This document shows positions 27,505-35,913 of a stretch of DNA of 64,000 nucleotides, piece by piece. This stretch comes from Denitrificimonas caeni DSM 24390. GTDB taxonomy: Bacteria; Pseudomonadota; Gammaproteobacteria; Pseudomonadales; Pseudomonadaceae. The DNA is taken from assembly GCF_000421765.1 (NCBI RefSeq), contig NZ_ATXQ01000009.1:35932-99931 (forward strand), read 5' to 3'. Under the pieces are notes generated by a model that searched no databases, was not told the DNA's origin, and saw nothing but the letters and a program-made list of their open reading frames with translations. Position numbers and translations under genes: made by a program. How positions within the stretch are numbered: position 1 is the stretch's first letter; each line of letters begins with the position of its first letter.

Positions 27505-27672
27505 ATGAAGAGAAAACCTGATTTACTGTGGATTTTAGCGATTATATTTGGCCTTGGTGTGATTACCACCGGATACACACAAAGCCTATGGGAGCGTTCA
27601 GCCAGCTATACAACTCCCGCCTCTTATCAAATGCATATTAGTTTGCTACCACAGACCAACGCTGATCAGTAA
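27505..27672 (+). CDS. Small single-pass membrane protein (55 aa), uncharacterised
   Basis: Starts MKRKPDLLWILAIIFGLGV: a basic N-terminus, then a hydrophobic helix over residues 7-22 followed by TTGYTQSLWERS and a polar tail ending TNADQ. The ATG has AAAGGA 8-13 nt upstream, a strong ribosome-binding site. I believe similar small proteins (with conserved LLW and GVxTTGYxQSLW) occur in other Pseudomonas, which would explain the good coding appearance, but I cannot test this here. Its last 35 bases overlap the 3' end of fau on the opposite strand. Function unknown. Confidence 0.7.
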   Translation: MKRKPDLLWILAIIFGLGVITTGYTQSLWERSASYTTPASYQMHISLLPQTNADQ

Positions 27673-28249
27673 CCACTGCATTCAACGGCACATCCCAAGA
27701 CGCTACTGGCAATTGCTCAACCTGCTGACACGCATGCGCTAAACCAATGCGCTGCGGCGTAGTTAAGTGATTACGCTGATGCAACTCAGCAAAACAGCGA
27801 TCATAAAAGCCACCACCCATACCTAGCCGTCCGCCATGCTGATCAAAGCCCACCAGCGGCAAGAAAACCGCATCCAAAGCCCATACCGAGCGCTGATCTG
27901 CTGCACACCAACGCGGCTGCAAAATACCAAAACGATTCTTCTGCCATTGCTGATCACGCGCACGCACGCGCTGAAATACCATTGCGGTTTTTGGCCAACG
28001 CGCTAAAACGGGCAAATACACATGCTTACCGCGCCGCCAAGCCTCGCGCATTAGCAAAAGCGGATCAATCTCACCATCACTGGCAATATAGAAAGCAATA
28101 TGTTGCGCACGACGAAAGAGCGGATGCTGAGCCAATTGTTGATACAACTGCTGCGCCGCTTGAGTTTGCTCAGAGGAAGATAAACTGCGTCGCTTGCTAC
28201 GTAATAATTTGCGTAGCTGGACTCGATTCAAAGAAGTGTTGCCATCCAT
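27638..28249 (-). CDS. fau: 5-formyltetrahydrofolate cyclo-ligase
   Basis: Converts 5-formyl-THF to 5,10-methenyl-THF with ATP; also called YgfA. It starts with LRKLLRSKRRSLSSSEQ, then HIAFYIASDGEIDPLLLMREAWRRGKHVYLPVL, and ends with the family hallmark PLVGFDQHGGRLGMGGGFYDRCF followed by GLAHACQQVEQLPVASWDVPLNAVVTD. The frame is open to 28285, but that start would lie inside the 6S RNA; the ATG at 28249, right after the RNA, gives 203 residues. As in many gammaproteobacteria the gene lies directly downstream of 6S RNA and is probably read through from it; no strong ribosome-binding site is present at the chosen start. Confidence 0.9.
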   Translation of the reverse strand: MDGNTSLNRVQLRKLLRSKRRSLSSSEQTQAAQQLYQQLAQHPLFRRAQHIAFYIASDGEIDPLLLMREAWRRGKHVYLPVLARWPKTAMVFQRVRARDQQWQKNRFGILQPRWCAADQRSVWALDAVFLPLVGFDQHGGRLGMGGGFYDRCFAELHQRNHLTTPQRIGLAHACQQVEQLPVASWDVPLNAVVTDQRWSVVAN

Positions 28250-28256
28250 CAAAAAA

Positions 28257-28438
28257 AGACTCCCCGGATGTGTCGCTGTCGACATAGCCCTTGAACCCGA
28301 AAGTTCAAGGTGGAGATTACGTCAGATCTTTAGGCTTTCCGCAAGCGGACATGCTCACCAATCTAAAAATGTAATCTCCGGGTTGGTGTGAATCGGCTCA
28401 GGGACGCAGTCCACTGGCGCACACTCTAGGGAGACGCT
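28257..28438 (-). ncRNA. ssrS: 6S RNA
   Basis: About 182 nt that bind sigma-70 RNA polymerase in stationary phase by imitating an open promoter. Recognised from conserved segments read on the minus strand: CCCTGAGCCGAT near the 5' side, TTGGTGAGCATG with GCAAGCGG in the centre, AAGCCT, and CACCTTGAAC followed by GGGTTCAAGGGCTA on the 3' side; the terminal stem pairs CTCCC near 28432 with GGGAG near 28262. Located between zapA and fau, its standard place in Pseudomonas. The ends are estimated from the promoter and the closing stem, with a T7 run just after 28257. Confidence 0.93.
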
Positions 28439-28441
28439 TTT

Positions 28442-28469
28442 AGTATACACGGATCTTTGCGAGGCTCAA
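28442..28469 (-). promoter_or_regulatory. Sigma-70 promoter of 6S RNA
   Basis: Minus strand: -35 TTGAGC (28464-28469), 16-bp spacer, -10 TATACT (28442-28447), with the mature 5' end expected 5-8 bases further on. It lies in the short gap after the zapA stop. Confidence 0.65.
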
Positions 28470-28476
28470 GCACGCT

Positions 28477-28773
28477 TCATTCGCTGGCATCTAAAGTTTC
28501 TTGGACACGATTGACCAACTGCTGAATTTGCGCGGTATCATCTGTGGAAAACAGATCATTGCGCTGCTGATTGTGCAGTTCATGGGTGATATTTAACGCC
28601 GCCATCACCGCAATTCGCTCAGCACCAATGACTTTGCCAGCGCGGCGAATTTCACGCATTTTTTTATCTAAGTACTCGGCTGCCCGCTCGAGGTTAGTAC
28701 TTTCGGCAACCGGACAAGCAATATGATAATCCTTATCTAAAATGCGCACAGTTACCGTCTGCGATTGAGTCAT
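28477..28773 (-). CDS. zapA: Cell-division protein ZapA
   Basis: FtsZ-bundling protein of 98 residues. The N-terminal globular part has VTVRILDKDYHIACP, followed by LERAAEYLDKKMREIRRAGKVIGAERIAVMAALNITHEL (the conserved ZapA segment) and a C-terminal coiled coil QIQQLVNRVQETLDASE. It overlaps the stop of the TIGR02449 gene by 4 bases and lies just upstream of 6S RNA. Confidence 0.93.
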   Translation of the reverse strand: MTQSQTVTVRILDKDYHIACPVAESTNLERAAEYLDKKMREIRRAGKVIGAERIAVMAALNITHELHNQQRNDLFSTDDTAQIQQLVNRVQETLDASE

Positions 28774-28958
28774 GAATCCTGCTCCAATGCTTTGAGTCGA
28801 GAAATCATAGCTTCGACTTTTTGCCGAGCTATTTCATTTTTTTCTATGAGCTGCCCACGCTCTACACGCAATGCTTTATTTTGCGTTTTAAGTTCAGCGT
28901 TACGTTGAATCAGTTGCTCAACGACCTGCACTAAGGCTTGCAAATCAGTACTTTTCAC
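28770..28958 (-). CDS. TIGR02449-family coiled-coil protein (ZapB-like)
   Basis: A 62-residue, almost fully helical protein with heptads: LQALVQVVEQLIQRNAELKTQ and LIEKNEIARQKVEAMISRLKALE. Its size and constant pairing with zapA suggest a role comparable to ZapB at the division ring, but this is inference from position. The upstream in-frame GTG (28973) is less likely than the GTG at 28958, which has GGAGG 4-5 nt before it. Translationally coupled to zapA (4-base overlap). Confidence 0.83.
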   Translation of the reverse strand: MKSTDLQALVQVVEQLIQRNAELKTQNKALRVERGQLIEKNEIARQKVEAMISRLKALEQDS

Positions 28959-29242
28959 CAGCCCTCCAGGCACTCTTCAGTCATATCAGACAGCCACTAT
29001 ACTTGTCATTCTAGCGCTCGCCTGCCGTAGCGCACAGTGCTATAAGGCACATCTAAGAAATAAATTTATACAGTAGCATTTAGCATAAAGCGCTGCGCTA
29101 CCGAGCACTTATGGGTAAGAAAAGTTATCGACGGGCTGCAAATATCACTGTTTAGCAGCATACTGAACAACGCGATATACTTGCACTCATAGCACTACCG
29201 ACCACTAAAGCCACTTACCAGTTCCATTACTTCGGATTTTTC

Positions 29243-29809
29243 ATGCCTCAATCTCAATCTGCTTATACCTCATTTGCTGCTTTACTCAACACCAGCGGCC
29301 ATCCTGTCTCACCCGCCGAACTGCAAGGTTTACTGCTCGGCCGCTGCTGCGCTGGCGCAGGTTTTGCAGGACCTGGCTGGCTCGAAGAAGCACAAGATTT
29401 ATTCGACAGCGAAATACCCAGCAGCCTACATGCTGCATTACTGGGCTTACAAGAAATGGTCAAAGCAGAGCTTATCGCACAGAGCAGCGTCTCTTTAACC
29501 TTATTGTTACCTAATGATGATGATCCGTTAGCCGAGCGCACTATTGCCGTTGGCCAGTGGGCACAAGGTTTTTTAAGCGGCTTTGGTGGCAATATCGGTA
29601 ACACTGAGCTGTCTAAAGATGTGCGTGAAATTCTTGAAGACTTGATTTCCATTGCGCAAATTCAAGCCGACGACGAAGAAGATGAAGACGGCGAAGTGGC
29701 CTATATGGAAATCAACGAGTACTTGCGCGTTGCTCCACTGTTCATTTTCACCGAGTGCGCCAATTACATTGCACCCAGCACTGACGACGCAACACCTGCC
29801 GTACACTAA
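29243..29809 (+). CDS. ygfB: UPF0149 / YgfB family protein
   Basis: A 188-residue soluble helical protein: SYTSFAALLNTSGHPVSPAELQGLLLGRCCAGAG at the start, WAQGFLSGFGG in the middle and the acidic DDEEDEDGEVAYMEINEYLRVAPLFIFTEC near the end, all typical of YgfB. In P. aeruginosa YgfB has been linked to regulation of beta-lactamase expression and peptidoglycan recycling; no such evidence is visible here. First gene of the block with pepP, ubiH, DUF4442 and ubiI; pepP starts 17 bases downstream. Confidence 0.92.
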   Translation: MPQSQSAYTSFAALLNTSGHPVSPAELQGLLLGRCCAGAGFAGPGWLEEAQDLFDSEIPSSLHAALLGLQEMVKAELIAQSSVSLTLLLPNDDDPLAERTIAVGQWAQGFLSGFGGNIGNTELSKDVREILEDLISIAQIQADDEEDEDGEVAYMEINEYLRVAPLFIFTECANYIAPSTDDATPAVH

Positions 29810-29826
29810 TTAAGGAGCCACAGTAC

Positions 29827-31161
29827 ATGCGCTCAATCAGCACGTCTGAATACGCCCAACGCCGCCAACAATTGATGCAACGCATGACGCCCAACAGCAT
29901 TGCGATCTTGCCGGCAGCTGCCATAAGTACCCGTAACAGCAGCGTTGAATACCCGTATCGGCAACACAGTGACTTTTTCTACTTATCTGGTTTTGCTGAG
30001 CCAGAAGCAGTACTGGTGTTAATTCCCAAGCGTGAACATGGTGAGTTCATTGTCTTTTGCCGGGAGCGTAATCCTGAACGTGAGCTATGGGATGGTCTGC
30101 GCGCGGGTCAAGAGGGTGTGATTGCCGATTATCAAGCCGATGATGCGTTCCCGATCAACGATATTGATGACATTTTGCCCGGTCTGATTGAAGGTCGTGA
30201 TCGCGTCTATTACTCAATCGGTAACAATCCAGAATTTGATCAACAAATGATGGAATGGCTCAATAGCATTCGCAGTAAAGCGCGGATGGGCGCACAGCCA
30301 CCGGAAGAGTTTGTGGTGCTGGATCACCTACTGCACGATGCGCGCCTGTACAAAAGCTCTGCTGAAATCGCCACCATGCAACAAGCCGCTGACATTTCTT
30401 GCCGCGCCCATATCCGCGCGATGCAAGCGTCTAAGCCTGGTCTTCACGAATACCACTTGGAAGCCGAACTGGATTATGAGTTTCGTAAAGGCGGCGCCCG
30501 ACTACCAGCCTATTCATCGATTGTTGCTAGCGGTCACAACGCCTGTATTTTGCATTACACAGAAAACAATGCGCCGCTGCAGGATGGTGATTTAGTACTG
30601 ATTGATGCTGGTTGCGAAATCGACTGCTATGCCAGCGATATCACCCGCACCTTCCCGGTCAATGGCCGTTTCAGCCCTGAGCAAAAAGCTATTTATGAAA
30701 TCGTTCTGCAAGCGAACCTCGAGGCGATGAACTATATCTCGCCTCAGCACCGCTGGAATGATGCCCATGACGCTACAGTGCGAGTGATTACTGCAGGCTT
30801 ATTAGCCCTTGGTTTGCTGCAAGGTGAGCTCGATGAGCTGATTGCCAGCGAAGCCTACAAACCTTTTTACATGCATCGTGCTGGACACTGGCTCGGTTTA
30901 GATGTACATGATGTTGGCGATTATAAAGTGCATGGCGAATGGCGCATGCTCGAAGTGGGCATGACCATGACCGTTGAGCCAGGTATCTATATTGCCGTCG
31001 ATAACCACACTGTACCGGCACAATGGCGCGGCATTGGTGTGCGCATTGAAGATGACGTGGTCGTTACCGACAATGGCTGCCAGGTTCTGACCAACGCTGT
31101 GCCGAAAACCGTCGAAGCCATTGAGCAACTGATGGCCGCTGCGCAGCAAACAGGAGCTTAA
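29827..31161 (+). CDS. pepP: Xaa-Pro aminopeptidase (aminopeptidase P)
   Basis: Removes an N-terminal residue preceding proline; dinuclear Mn enzyme with pita-bread fold. The N-terminal domain contains SDFFYLSGFAEPEAVLVL. Metal ligands appear in LIDAGCEIDCYASDITRTFP (two Asp), the HRAGHWLGLDVHDVGDY His segment, MTVEPGIYI (Glu) and GVRIEDDVVVT (Glu). The 444-residue length matches E. coli PepP (441). Start ATG has AAGGAG 9 nt upstream. Next gene ubiH begins 3 bases after the stop. Confidence 0.95.
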   Translation: MRSISTSEYAQRRQQLMQRMTPNSIAILPAAAISTRNSSVEYPYRQHSDFFYLSGFAEPEAVLVLIPKREHGEFIVFCRERNPERELWDGLRAGQEGVIADYQADDAFPINDIDDILPGLIEGRDRVYYSIGNNPEFDQQMMEWLNSIRSKARMGAQPPEEFVVLDHLLHDARLYKSSAEIATMQQAADISCRAHIRAMQASKPGLHEYHLEAELDYEFRKGGARLPAYSSIVASGHNACILHYTENNAPLQDGDLVLIDAGCEIDCYASDITRTFPVNGRFSPEQKAIYEIVLQANLEAMNYISPQHRWNDAHDATVRVITAGLLALGLLQGELDELIASEAYKPFYMHRAGHWLGLDVHDVGDYKVHGEWRMLEVGMTMTVEPGIYIAVDNHTVPAQWRGIGVRIEDDVVVTDNGCQVLTNAVPKTVEAIEQLMAAAQQTGA

Positions 31162-31164
31162 GCC

Positions 31165-32361
31165 ATGAGCCGAGTGCAGATCGCGATCATTGGTGGCGGC
31201 TTAGTTGGCGCCAGCCTCGCTTTAGCGTTACAAGCAGGTGCACGGGAACGGCAATGGAAGATTGTACTCATCGAACCCTATGCTCCTGGCGACAGCTATC
31301 AGCCTAGCTACGATGCACGCGCTTCGGCTTTGTCTTATGGCAGTCAACAAATTTATCAGCGCTTAGGGCTGTGGCCGTCGATCGCACCGCGCGCTGAAGC
31401 GATTAAAAACATTCACATTTCTGACCGTGGACGCTTTGCCGCAGCACGCATCAGTGCTGCCGATGAAGGCGTACCAGCATTAGGTTATGTCGTAGAAAAT
31501 GCATGGCTGGGGCATTGTTTATGGGCTGCCTTAGACAGCGATGTCGTCGAGTGGCGTTGCCCTGCCAGCGTTGAACAGATGCAAACCCTCAACGACGGCT
31601 ACCGTCTGCAGCTTGATGACGGCAGCAGTCTTGATTGCGACTTAGCTATTTTAGCCGACGGTGGACGCTCAGGTCTGCGTGAGCAACTGGGCATTCACGC
31701 GCAAAGCACACCTTACGGACAAAACGCCTTAATCAGCAATATCAGCACTGCACTGCCGCACCAAGGTTTAGCCTTTGAGCGCTTTACCGACGATGGCCCG
31801 CTGGCTTTACTGCCTTTGCCGGATAACCGTTGCGTGCTGATTTGGACACGTGAACCAGCTGAAGCGCAGCGCTTGTATGCGCTACCAGACAAGGAATTCT
31901 TAGAAGAGCTGCAAACCTGCTTTGGCTACCGTTTAGGTGCAATCGAGCAGGTTGGCAGCCGCCATTTGTACCCATTAAGCTTGATAGAAAGTAGCGAGCA
32001 AGTGCGCGCTAACTTAGTGGTACTGGGCAATGCTGCACACAGCTTGCACCCCATTGCTGGACAAGGTTACAACCTCTCGCTGCGCGACAGTATGGCCTTG
32101 GCTGAATGTTTATTAGCCGGCCCTGAAACGCCCGGCGATTTAGCCACTTTGCAGCGTTTTCAAAGCAACCAACAACTCGATCAAGAGCTGACCATTGGCT
32201 TTTCTGATCGCGTCACCCGCTTATTTTCAACAGGCCAACCCTTGCTGGCCAGTGGGCGTAACTTGGGCTTACTCGGTCTCGATCTCTTACCACCGGCCAA
32301 ACGCTGGTTTGCTCGTCAAGCCATGGGCCTCGGCATACGCGGCACACAGGATAAAGTTTAG
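31165..32361 (+). CDS. ubiH: 2-octaprenyl-6-methoxyphenol 4-hydroxylase UbiH
   Basis: FAD-dependent monooxygenase of ubiquinone biosynthesis. FAD motif IIGGGLVGASLALAL at the N-terminus (GxGxxG), DARASALSYGSQQIYQRLGLW, the second FAD motif region LVVLGNAAHSLHPIAGQGYNLSLRD near residue 290 (GNAAH instead of GDAAH, common in UbiH). Length 398. Assigned to UbiH rather than UbiI from the GNAAH variant, the order in the operon and the better match of its paralogue to UbiI. Confidence 0.9.
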   Translation: MSRVQIAIIGGGLVGASLALALQAGARERQWKIVLIEPYAPGDSYQPSYDARASALSYGSQQIYQRLGLWPSIAPRAEAIKNIHISDRGRFAAARISAADEGVPALGYVVENAWLGHCLWAALDSDVVEWRCPASVEQMQTLNDGYRLQLDDGSSLDCDLAILADGGRSGLREQLGIHAQSTPYGQNALISNISTALPHQGLAFERFTDDGPLALLPLPDNRCVLIWTREPAEAQRLYALPDKEFLEELQTCFGYRLGAIEQVGSRHLYPLSLIESSEQVRANLVVLGNAAHSLHPIAGQGYNLSLRDSMALAECLLAGPETPGDLATLQRFQSNQQLDQELTIGFSDRVTRLFSTGQPLLASGRNLGLLGLDLLPPAKRWFARQAMGLGIRGTQDKV

Positions 32362-32363
32362 TC

Positions 32364-32858
32364 ATGCAAAATAAAAAACTGGCACGCAAAGCTCGCTCTT
32401 TACGCTGGCTGATGAATCTTTACCCGCCTTATTTAGGCGCTGGGGTCAAAGTGCGAAATATCAGCCCAGACTTTCGCGAAGTGCAGGTCAGCATGGGTTT
32501 AACTTGGTACAACCGCAATTATGTTCGCACCCAGTTTGGTGGCTCGTTGTACTCGATGACTGACCCTTTCTATATGTTGATGCTGATGGAAAACCTCGGC
32601 CGTGACTATGTGGTTTGGGATAAAGCTTCGCACATTGAGTTTGTCAGTCCAGGTAAAGGCACGGTGCATGCTGAGTTTAAAATAGACCAAATGATGCTCG
32701 ATACAATTCGCGAGCATACTGCTTCAGGCGAGAAGTACTTACCAAAATATAAAGTGGAAGTGCGCGATGATCACGGCACCTTAGTCGCATTGGTGGACAA
32801 AACCTTGTATATCCGCCGCAAACCTCAAGCCCAGCTTGCTGACAAAACCCCAGCCTAG
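32364..32858 (+). CDS. DUF4442 hotdog-fold protein
   Basis: A 164-residue hotdog-fold protein, probably thioesterase-like: NLYPPYLGAGVKVRNISPDFREVQVSMGLTWYNRNYVRTQFGGSLYSMTDPFYMLML contains the N-xx-GT/GG-x-L turn usual for the fold, followed by WDKASHIEFVSPGKGTVHAEF. DUF4442 relatives are often found between ubiH and ubiI in Pseudomonas. Substrate and role in quinone metabolism are unknown. It starts 2 bases after ubiH and ends 9 bases before ubiI. Confidence 0.82.
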   Translation: MQNKKLARKARSLRWLMNLYPPYLGAGVKVRNISPDFREVQVSMGLTWYNRNYVRTQFGGSLYSMTDPFYMLMLMENLGRDYVVWDKASHIEFVSPGKGTVHAEFKIDQMMLDTIREHTASGEKYLPKYKVEVRDDHGTLVALVDKTLYIRRKPQAQLADKTPA

Positions 32859-32867
32859 GATCTCAAT

Positions 32868-34085
32868 ATGCACGCAGATTTAATCATCGTTGGTGCCGGT
32901 ATGGTCGGCAGCACCCTCGCTTTAGCCTTGAAAGACAGCGGCTTGAATATCCTCTTAATTGATGGCAGCCCGCTCAGTGTTGCGCCATTTAATCGCGAGC
33001 AAGGTTTCGAGCCTCGAGTCAGTGCTTTATCAATTGCCAGTCAGCGTATTTTAGAACGCGTTAATGCTTGGCCTAGCATTCTTAAGCGCCGCACCAGCCC
33101 TTACCGTGACATGCATGTGTGGGATGGTTCTGGCACCGGTAAAATACATTTCTCGGCCAGCAGTGTGCATGCCGATACACTCGGCCATATTGTCGAAAAC
33201 CGTATCGTCCAAGATGCGTTACTGGAGCAACTGCACGAATCGGAAATCGGTTTACTCGCCCACTCCAAAGTTGAACAGCTACGCCGCTCCGGTGATGGCT
33301 GGTTGGTACAACTGGAAGACGGCAGTGAGTTACGCAGTCCTCTTCTGATTGCTGCCGATGGTGCCAACTCTGCAGTACGCCGACTGGCCGGCTGCGCCAC
33401 CCGCGAATGGGATTATCTGCACCATGCAATTGTCACCAGTGTACGCTGTGAAAAGCCTCATCAATACACTGCTTGGCAACGTTTCACCGATGAAGGCCCT
33501 CTAGCCTTGCTACCCTTACAGCATAACGATGGCAAAAACTGGTGCTCGATTGTTTGGTCAGTTCCTGCAGAGCAGGCAGAACAGATCATGGCGCTCGACG
33601 ATAACGACTTTTGCACCGCGCTAGGGCAAGCCTGCGAACAACGTCTGGGGAATATCGAACATGCTGATCCTCGCTACAGCATTGCTTTGCGCCAGCGTCA
33701 TGCCAAACGTTATGTCGAACCTGGACTTGCCTTGATTGGTGATGCTGCACACACCATTCATCCGCTGGCCGGACAAGGGGTCAACCTCGGCTTCTTAGAT
33801 GCTGCTGTGCTAGCCGAAGTATTGCTCAGTGCGTTAAAACGCGGTGAGAACATTGCCAGCGAGCGCGTCCTCAGCCGCTTTGAGCGTCGCCGCATGCCAC
33901 ACAACTTAGCCATGATGGCGGCAATGGAAGGCTTTCAGCATTTATTCCAAGCCGATGCTTTACCGCTGCGCTGGCTGCGCAATAGCGGTCTCAATGCGGT
34001 CAATAATCTCAGCGAAGCCAAAGCGTTGTTTATTCGCCAAGCCCTCGGCTTAGGCATCGACCTACCCGACCTCGCCAAAGCTTAA
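32868..34085 (+). CDS. ubiI: Ubiquinone C5-hydroxylase UbiI (VisC-like FAD monooxygenase)
   Basis: Paralogue of UbiH, 405 residues. FAD-binding IVGAGMVGSTLALAL, EPRVSALSIASQRILERVNAWP, and LIGDAAHTIHPLAGQGVNLGFLDAAVLAEVL near residue 290, which is the standard GD motif followed by the UbiI/UbiH/UbiF signature. It acts in the aromatic-ring hydroxylation steps of ubiquinone synthesis in the Ubi protein complex. Last gene of the operon; an inverted repeat follows. Confidence 0.9.
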   Translation: MHADLIIVGAGMVGSTLALALKDSGLNILLIDGSPLSVAPFNREQGFEPRVSALSIASQRILERVNAWPSILKRRTSPYRDMHVWDGSGTGKIHFSASSVHADTLGHIVENRIVQDALLEQLHESEIGLLAHSKVEQLRRSGDGWLVQLEDGSELRSPLLIAADGANSAVRRLAGCATREWDYLHHAIVTSVRCEKPHQYTAWQRFTDEGPLALLPLQHNDGKNWCSIVWSVPAEQAEQIMALDDNDFCTALGQACEQRLGNIEHADPRYSIALRQRHAKRYVEPGLALIGDAAHTIHPLAGQGVNLGFLDAAVLAEVLLSALKRGENIASERVLSRFERRRMPHNLAMMAAMEGFQHLFQADALPLRWLRNSGLNAVNNLSEAKALFIRQALGLGIDLPDLAKA

Positions 34086-34090
34086 CAACC

Positions 34091-34123
34091 CTGTGCAGCG
34101 GCAATCTAACGCCTGCTGCACAG
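34091..34123 (+). terminator. Terminator-like inverted repeat after ubiI
   Basis: CTGTGCAGC / GCTGCACAG, 9 perfect pairs plus an extended GGC/GCC inside, separated by about 9-15 nt. The following tract is only weakly T-rich, so it may be Rho-assisted or a stabilising 3' structure. Confidence 0.45.
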
Positions 34124-34223
34124 TCTTCACGCACATCGACAACAACCCTTTCTTATGCGCATTAATCTTGCCTTGGCGACAATCCGTCGCAAGCGCTGTA
34201 GTTATTTTGGTTGATAAACTAAA

Positions 34224-34238
34224 TGCAAGTAACTATCA
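34224..34238 (+). promoter_or_regulatory. Candidate Fur box upstream of the iron-binding protein
   Basis: TGCAAGTAACTATCA agrees with the 7-1-7 Fur consensus TGATAATNATTATCA at 11 of 14 informative positions. It lies 31 nt before the start codon, in the core promoter or early leader. It fits an iron-uptake gene but is unproven. Confidence 0.5.
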
Positions 34239-34268
34239 TTTACATAATTTCACAAATTAGAGGTCGCC

Positions 34269-35270
34269 ATGTCGATTCGTAAACCTATTCTTGCCGCGCT
34301 CGCACTCAGCGTTGTTGCTGGCCATGTTCAAGCAGCAGACGATATCGTTGTTTACTCTTCACGCATCGACGAATTAATCAAACCCGTTTTTGATAAGTAC
34401 ACGGCAAAAACTGGCGTAAACATCAAGTTTATTACTGATAAAGAAGCACCACTAATGGCGCGTCTAAAGGCTGAAGGCGCTAACACTCCAGCGGATATCC
34501 TGATCACCGTGGACGCCGGTAACCTTTGGCAAGCAGAGCAAATGGGTATTTTACAACCGCTCAACTCTGAAAAAATTAAAGCTAACATTCCTGCGCAATA
34601 CCGTTCGAGCACCGATGGCTGGACCGGTTTATCGTTACGCGCACGTACCATTGTTTACTCAACCGATCGTGTTGAGCCCAAAGAGTTAAGCACCTACGAA
34701 GCCTTAGCAGATGAAAACTGGGACGGTCGCCTATGCTTGCGTACCAGTAAAAAAGTCTACAACCAATCACTGACTGCAACCTTGATCGAAACACACGGTG
34801 CAGAGAAGACTGAAAAACTGGTTAAAGGCTGGATCAATAACTTAGCCACTGATGTGTTCTCTGATGACACCGCGCTGCTCGAAGCGATCAATGCCGGCCA
34901 GTGTGATGTGGGTATCGTCAATACCTATTACTTCGGTCGTTTACACAAACAAAACCCCGATTTAAAAGTAAAACTGTTCTGGCCTAACCAAGACGACCGC
35001 GGCGTACACGTCAACTTGTCAGGCGCTGGTATTACCAAATACGCACCGCATGCCGACGAGGCGCGCAAGCTTTTAGAATGGATGACGACTGACGAAGCAC
35101 AGAGCATCTTTGCTGGAGTAAACCAAGAGTTCCCAGCTAACCCAGGCGTGGCACCTTCTGAAGAAGTGGCGGCTTGGGGCGAGTTCAAAGCTGACACCAT
35201 CCCAGTCGAAGTGGCGGGCAAGCGTCAAGCTGAAGCAATTCGCTTAATGGACCGTGCGGGCTGGCGTTAA
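34269..35270 (+). CDS. Fe(III) ABC transporter substrate-binding protein (HitA/FutA-like)
   Basis: Periplasmic ferric-iron-binding protein of 333 residues. Signal peptide is cleaved after VQA near residue 22. Mature part begins [21 protein letters not shown]. Iron-binding tyrosines are expected in [16 protein letters not shown] (adjacent Tyr pair near 230), with further sites in [15 protein letters not shown]. In Pseudomonas the homologue HitA works with the permease HitB and an ATPase; neither is next to it here, and a terminator follows directly, so it must use transport components encoded elsewhere. Fur-type control is suggested by the upstream site. Confidence 0.88.
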   Translation: MSIRKPILAALALSVVAGHVQAADDIVVYSSRIDELIKPVFDKYTAKTGVNIKFITDKEAPLMARLKAEGANTPADILITVDAGNLWQAEQMGILQPLNSEKIKANIPAQYRSSTDGWTGLSLRARTIVYSTDRVEPKELSTYEALADENWDGRLCLRTSKKVYNQSLTATLIETHGAEKTEKLVKGWINNLATDVFSDDTALLEAINAGQCDVGIVNTYYFGRLHKQNPDLKVKLFWPNQDDRGVHVNLSGAGITKYAPHADEARKLLEWMTTDEAQSIFAGVNQEFPANPGVAPSEEVAAWGEFKADTIPVEVAGKRQAEAIRLMDRAGWR

Positions 35271-35286
35271 GCGCTCAATAGCGATC

Positions 35287-35318
35287 ACAACAAACCGCCT
35301 TTAGGGCGGTTTGTTGTT
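35287..35318 (+). terminator. Intrinsic terminator between the iron-binding protein and yigZ
   Basis: Perfect 13-bp stem (35287-35299 with 35305-35317, ACAACAAACCGCC arm) with loop TTTAG. It sits between convergent genes and can serve both strands, although the T tracts are short. Confidence 0.8.
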
Positions 35319-35319
35319 T

Positions 35320-35910
35320 CTAGGATGGGTCAAATACTTGCAAAACGCTGACGCCGCGGGTGGCCTCACTCAAGGCTTCCAGCAGCCCAGCCAACTCGGC
35401 ATCCGGTACCGCCAGATTGAGCCAAGCGCCTTCGGCATCAAAGTCTTCACTGTTAAGTAGCGCGCCAGCTTCAGCAATCCGCACTTTGAAAATATCTAAA
35501 TAACTGTAGGGACAATGCCCCGTTACAGTGATGCGCGGCACCAACACTTCACTGGCGGCCAACTGCAACACTTGTGTAGCGCAACCACCATAAGCTCGAG
35601 CTAAACCGCCAGTACCCAATTGAATACCGCCATACCAACGTGTCACCACGATCAACACTTGATCAAACTCTTGGTTTTCAATTGCGGCTAAGATCGGCCG
35701 TCCAGCAGTGCCGCCAGGTTCACCATCATCGCTAAAGCGCTGCTGCTGAGCACAGCGCCAGGCCCAACAATTATGCGATGCACTGGGCGTACTCAACTGT
35801 GCAATCAACTCTGTAGCCTGCTCGGCACTGGGCAATAGCACTGCTTGCGCCAGAAAACGACTCTTGCGAATCTCTTCTTGGTAACTCTGTGGTGCTTTGA
35901 GTATGCGCAT
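35320..35910 (-). CDS. YigZ/IMPACT-family protein
   Basis: A 196-residue protein of UPF0029. The N-terminal domain has the family hallmark SRFLAQAVLLPSAEQA, ASHNCWAWR and FSDDGEPGGTAGRPIL, then VVTRWYGGIQLGTGGLARAYGGC, and a C-terminal ferredoxin-like domain. In eukaryotes IMPACT modulates the Gcn2 kinase; bacterial YigZ may bind nucleic acid, with function unproven. Starts 3 bases downstream of the nitroreductase stop on the same strand and is likely co-transcribed with it. Confidence 0.9.
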   Translation of the reverse strand: MRILKAPQSYQEEIRKSRFLAQAVLLPSAEQATELIAQLSTPSASHNCWAWRCAQQQRFSDDGEPGGTAGRPILAAIENQEFDQVLIVVTRWYGGIQLGTGGLARAYGGCATQVLQLAASEVLVPRITVTGHCPYSYLDIFKVRIAEAGALLNSEDFDAEGAWLNLAVPDAELAGLLEALSEATRGVSVLQVFDPS

Positions 35911-35913
35911 TGG

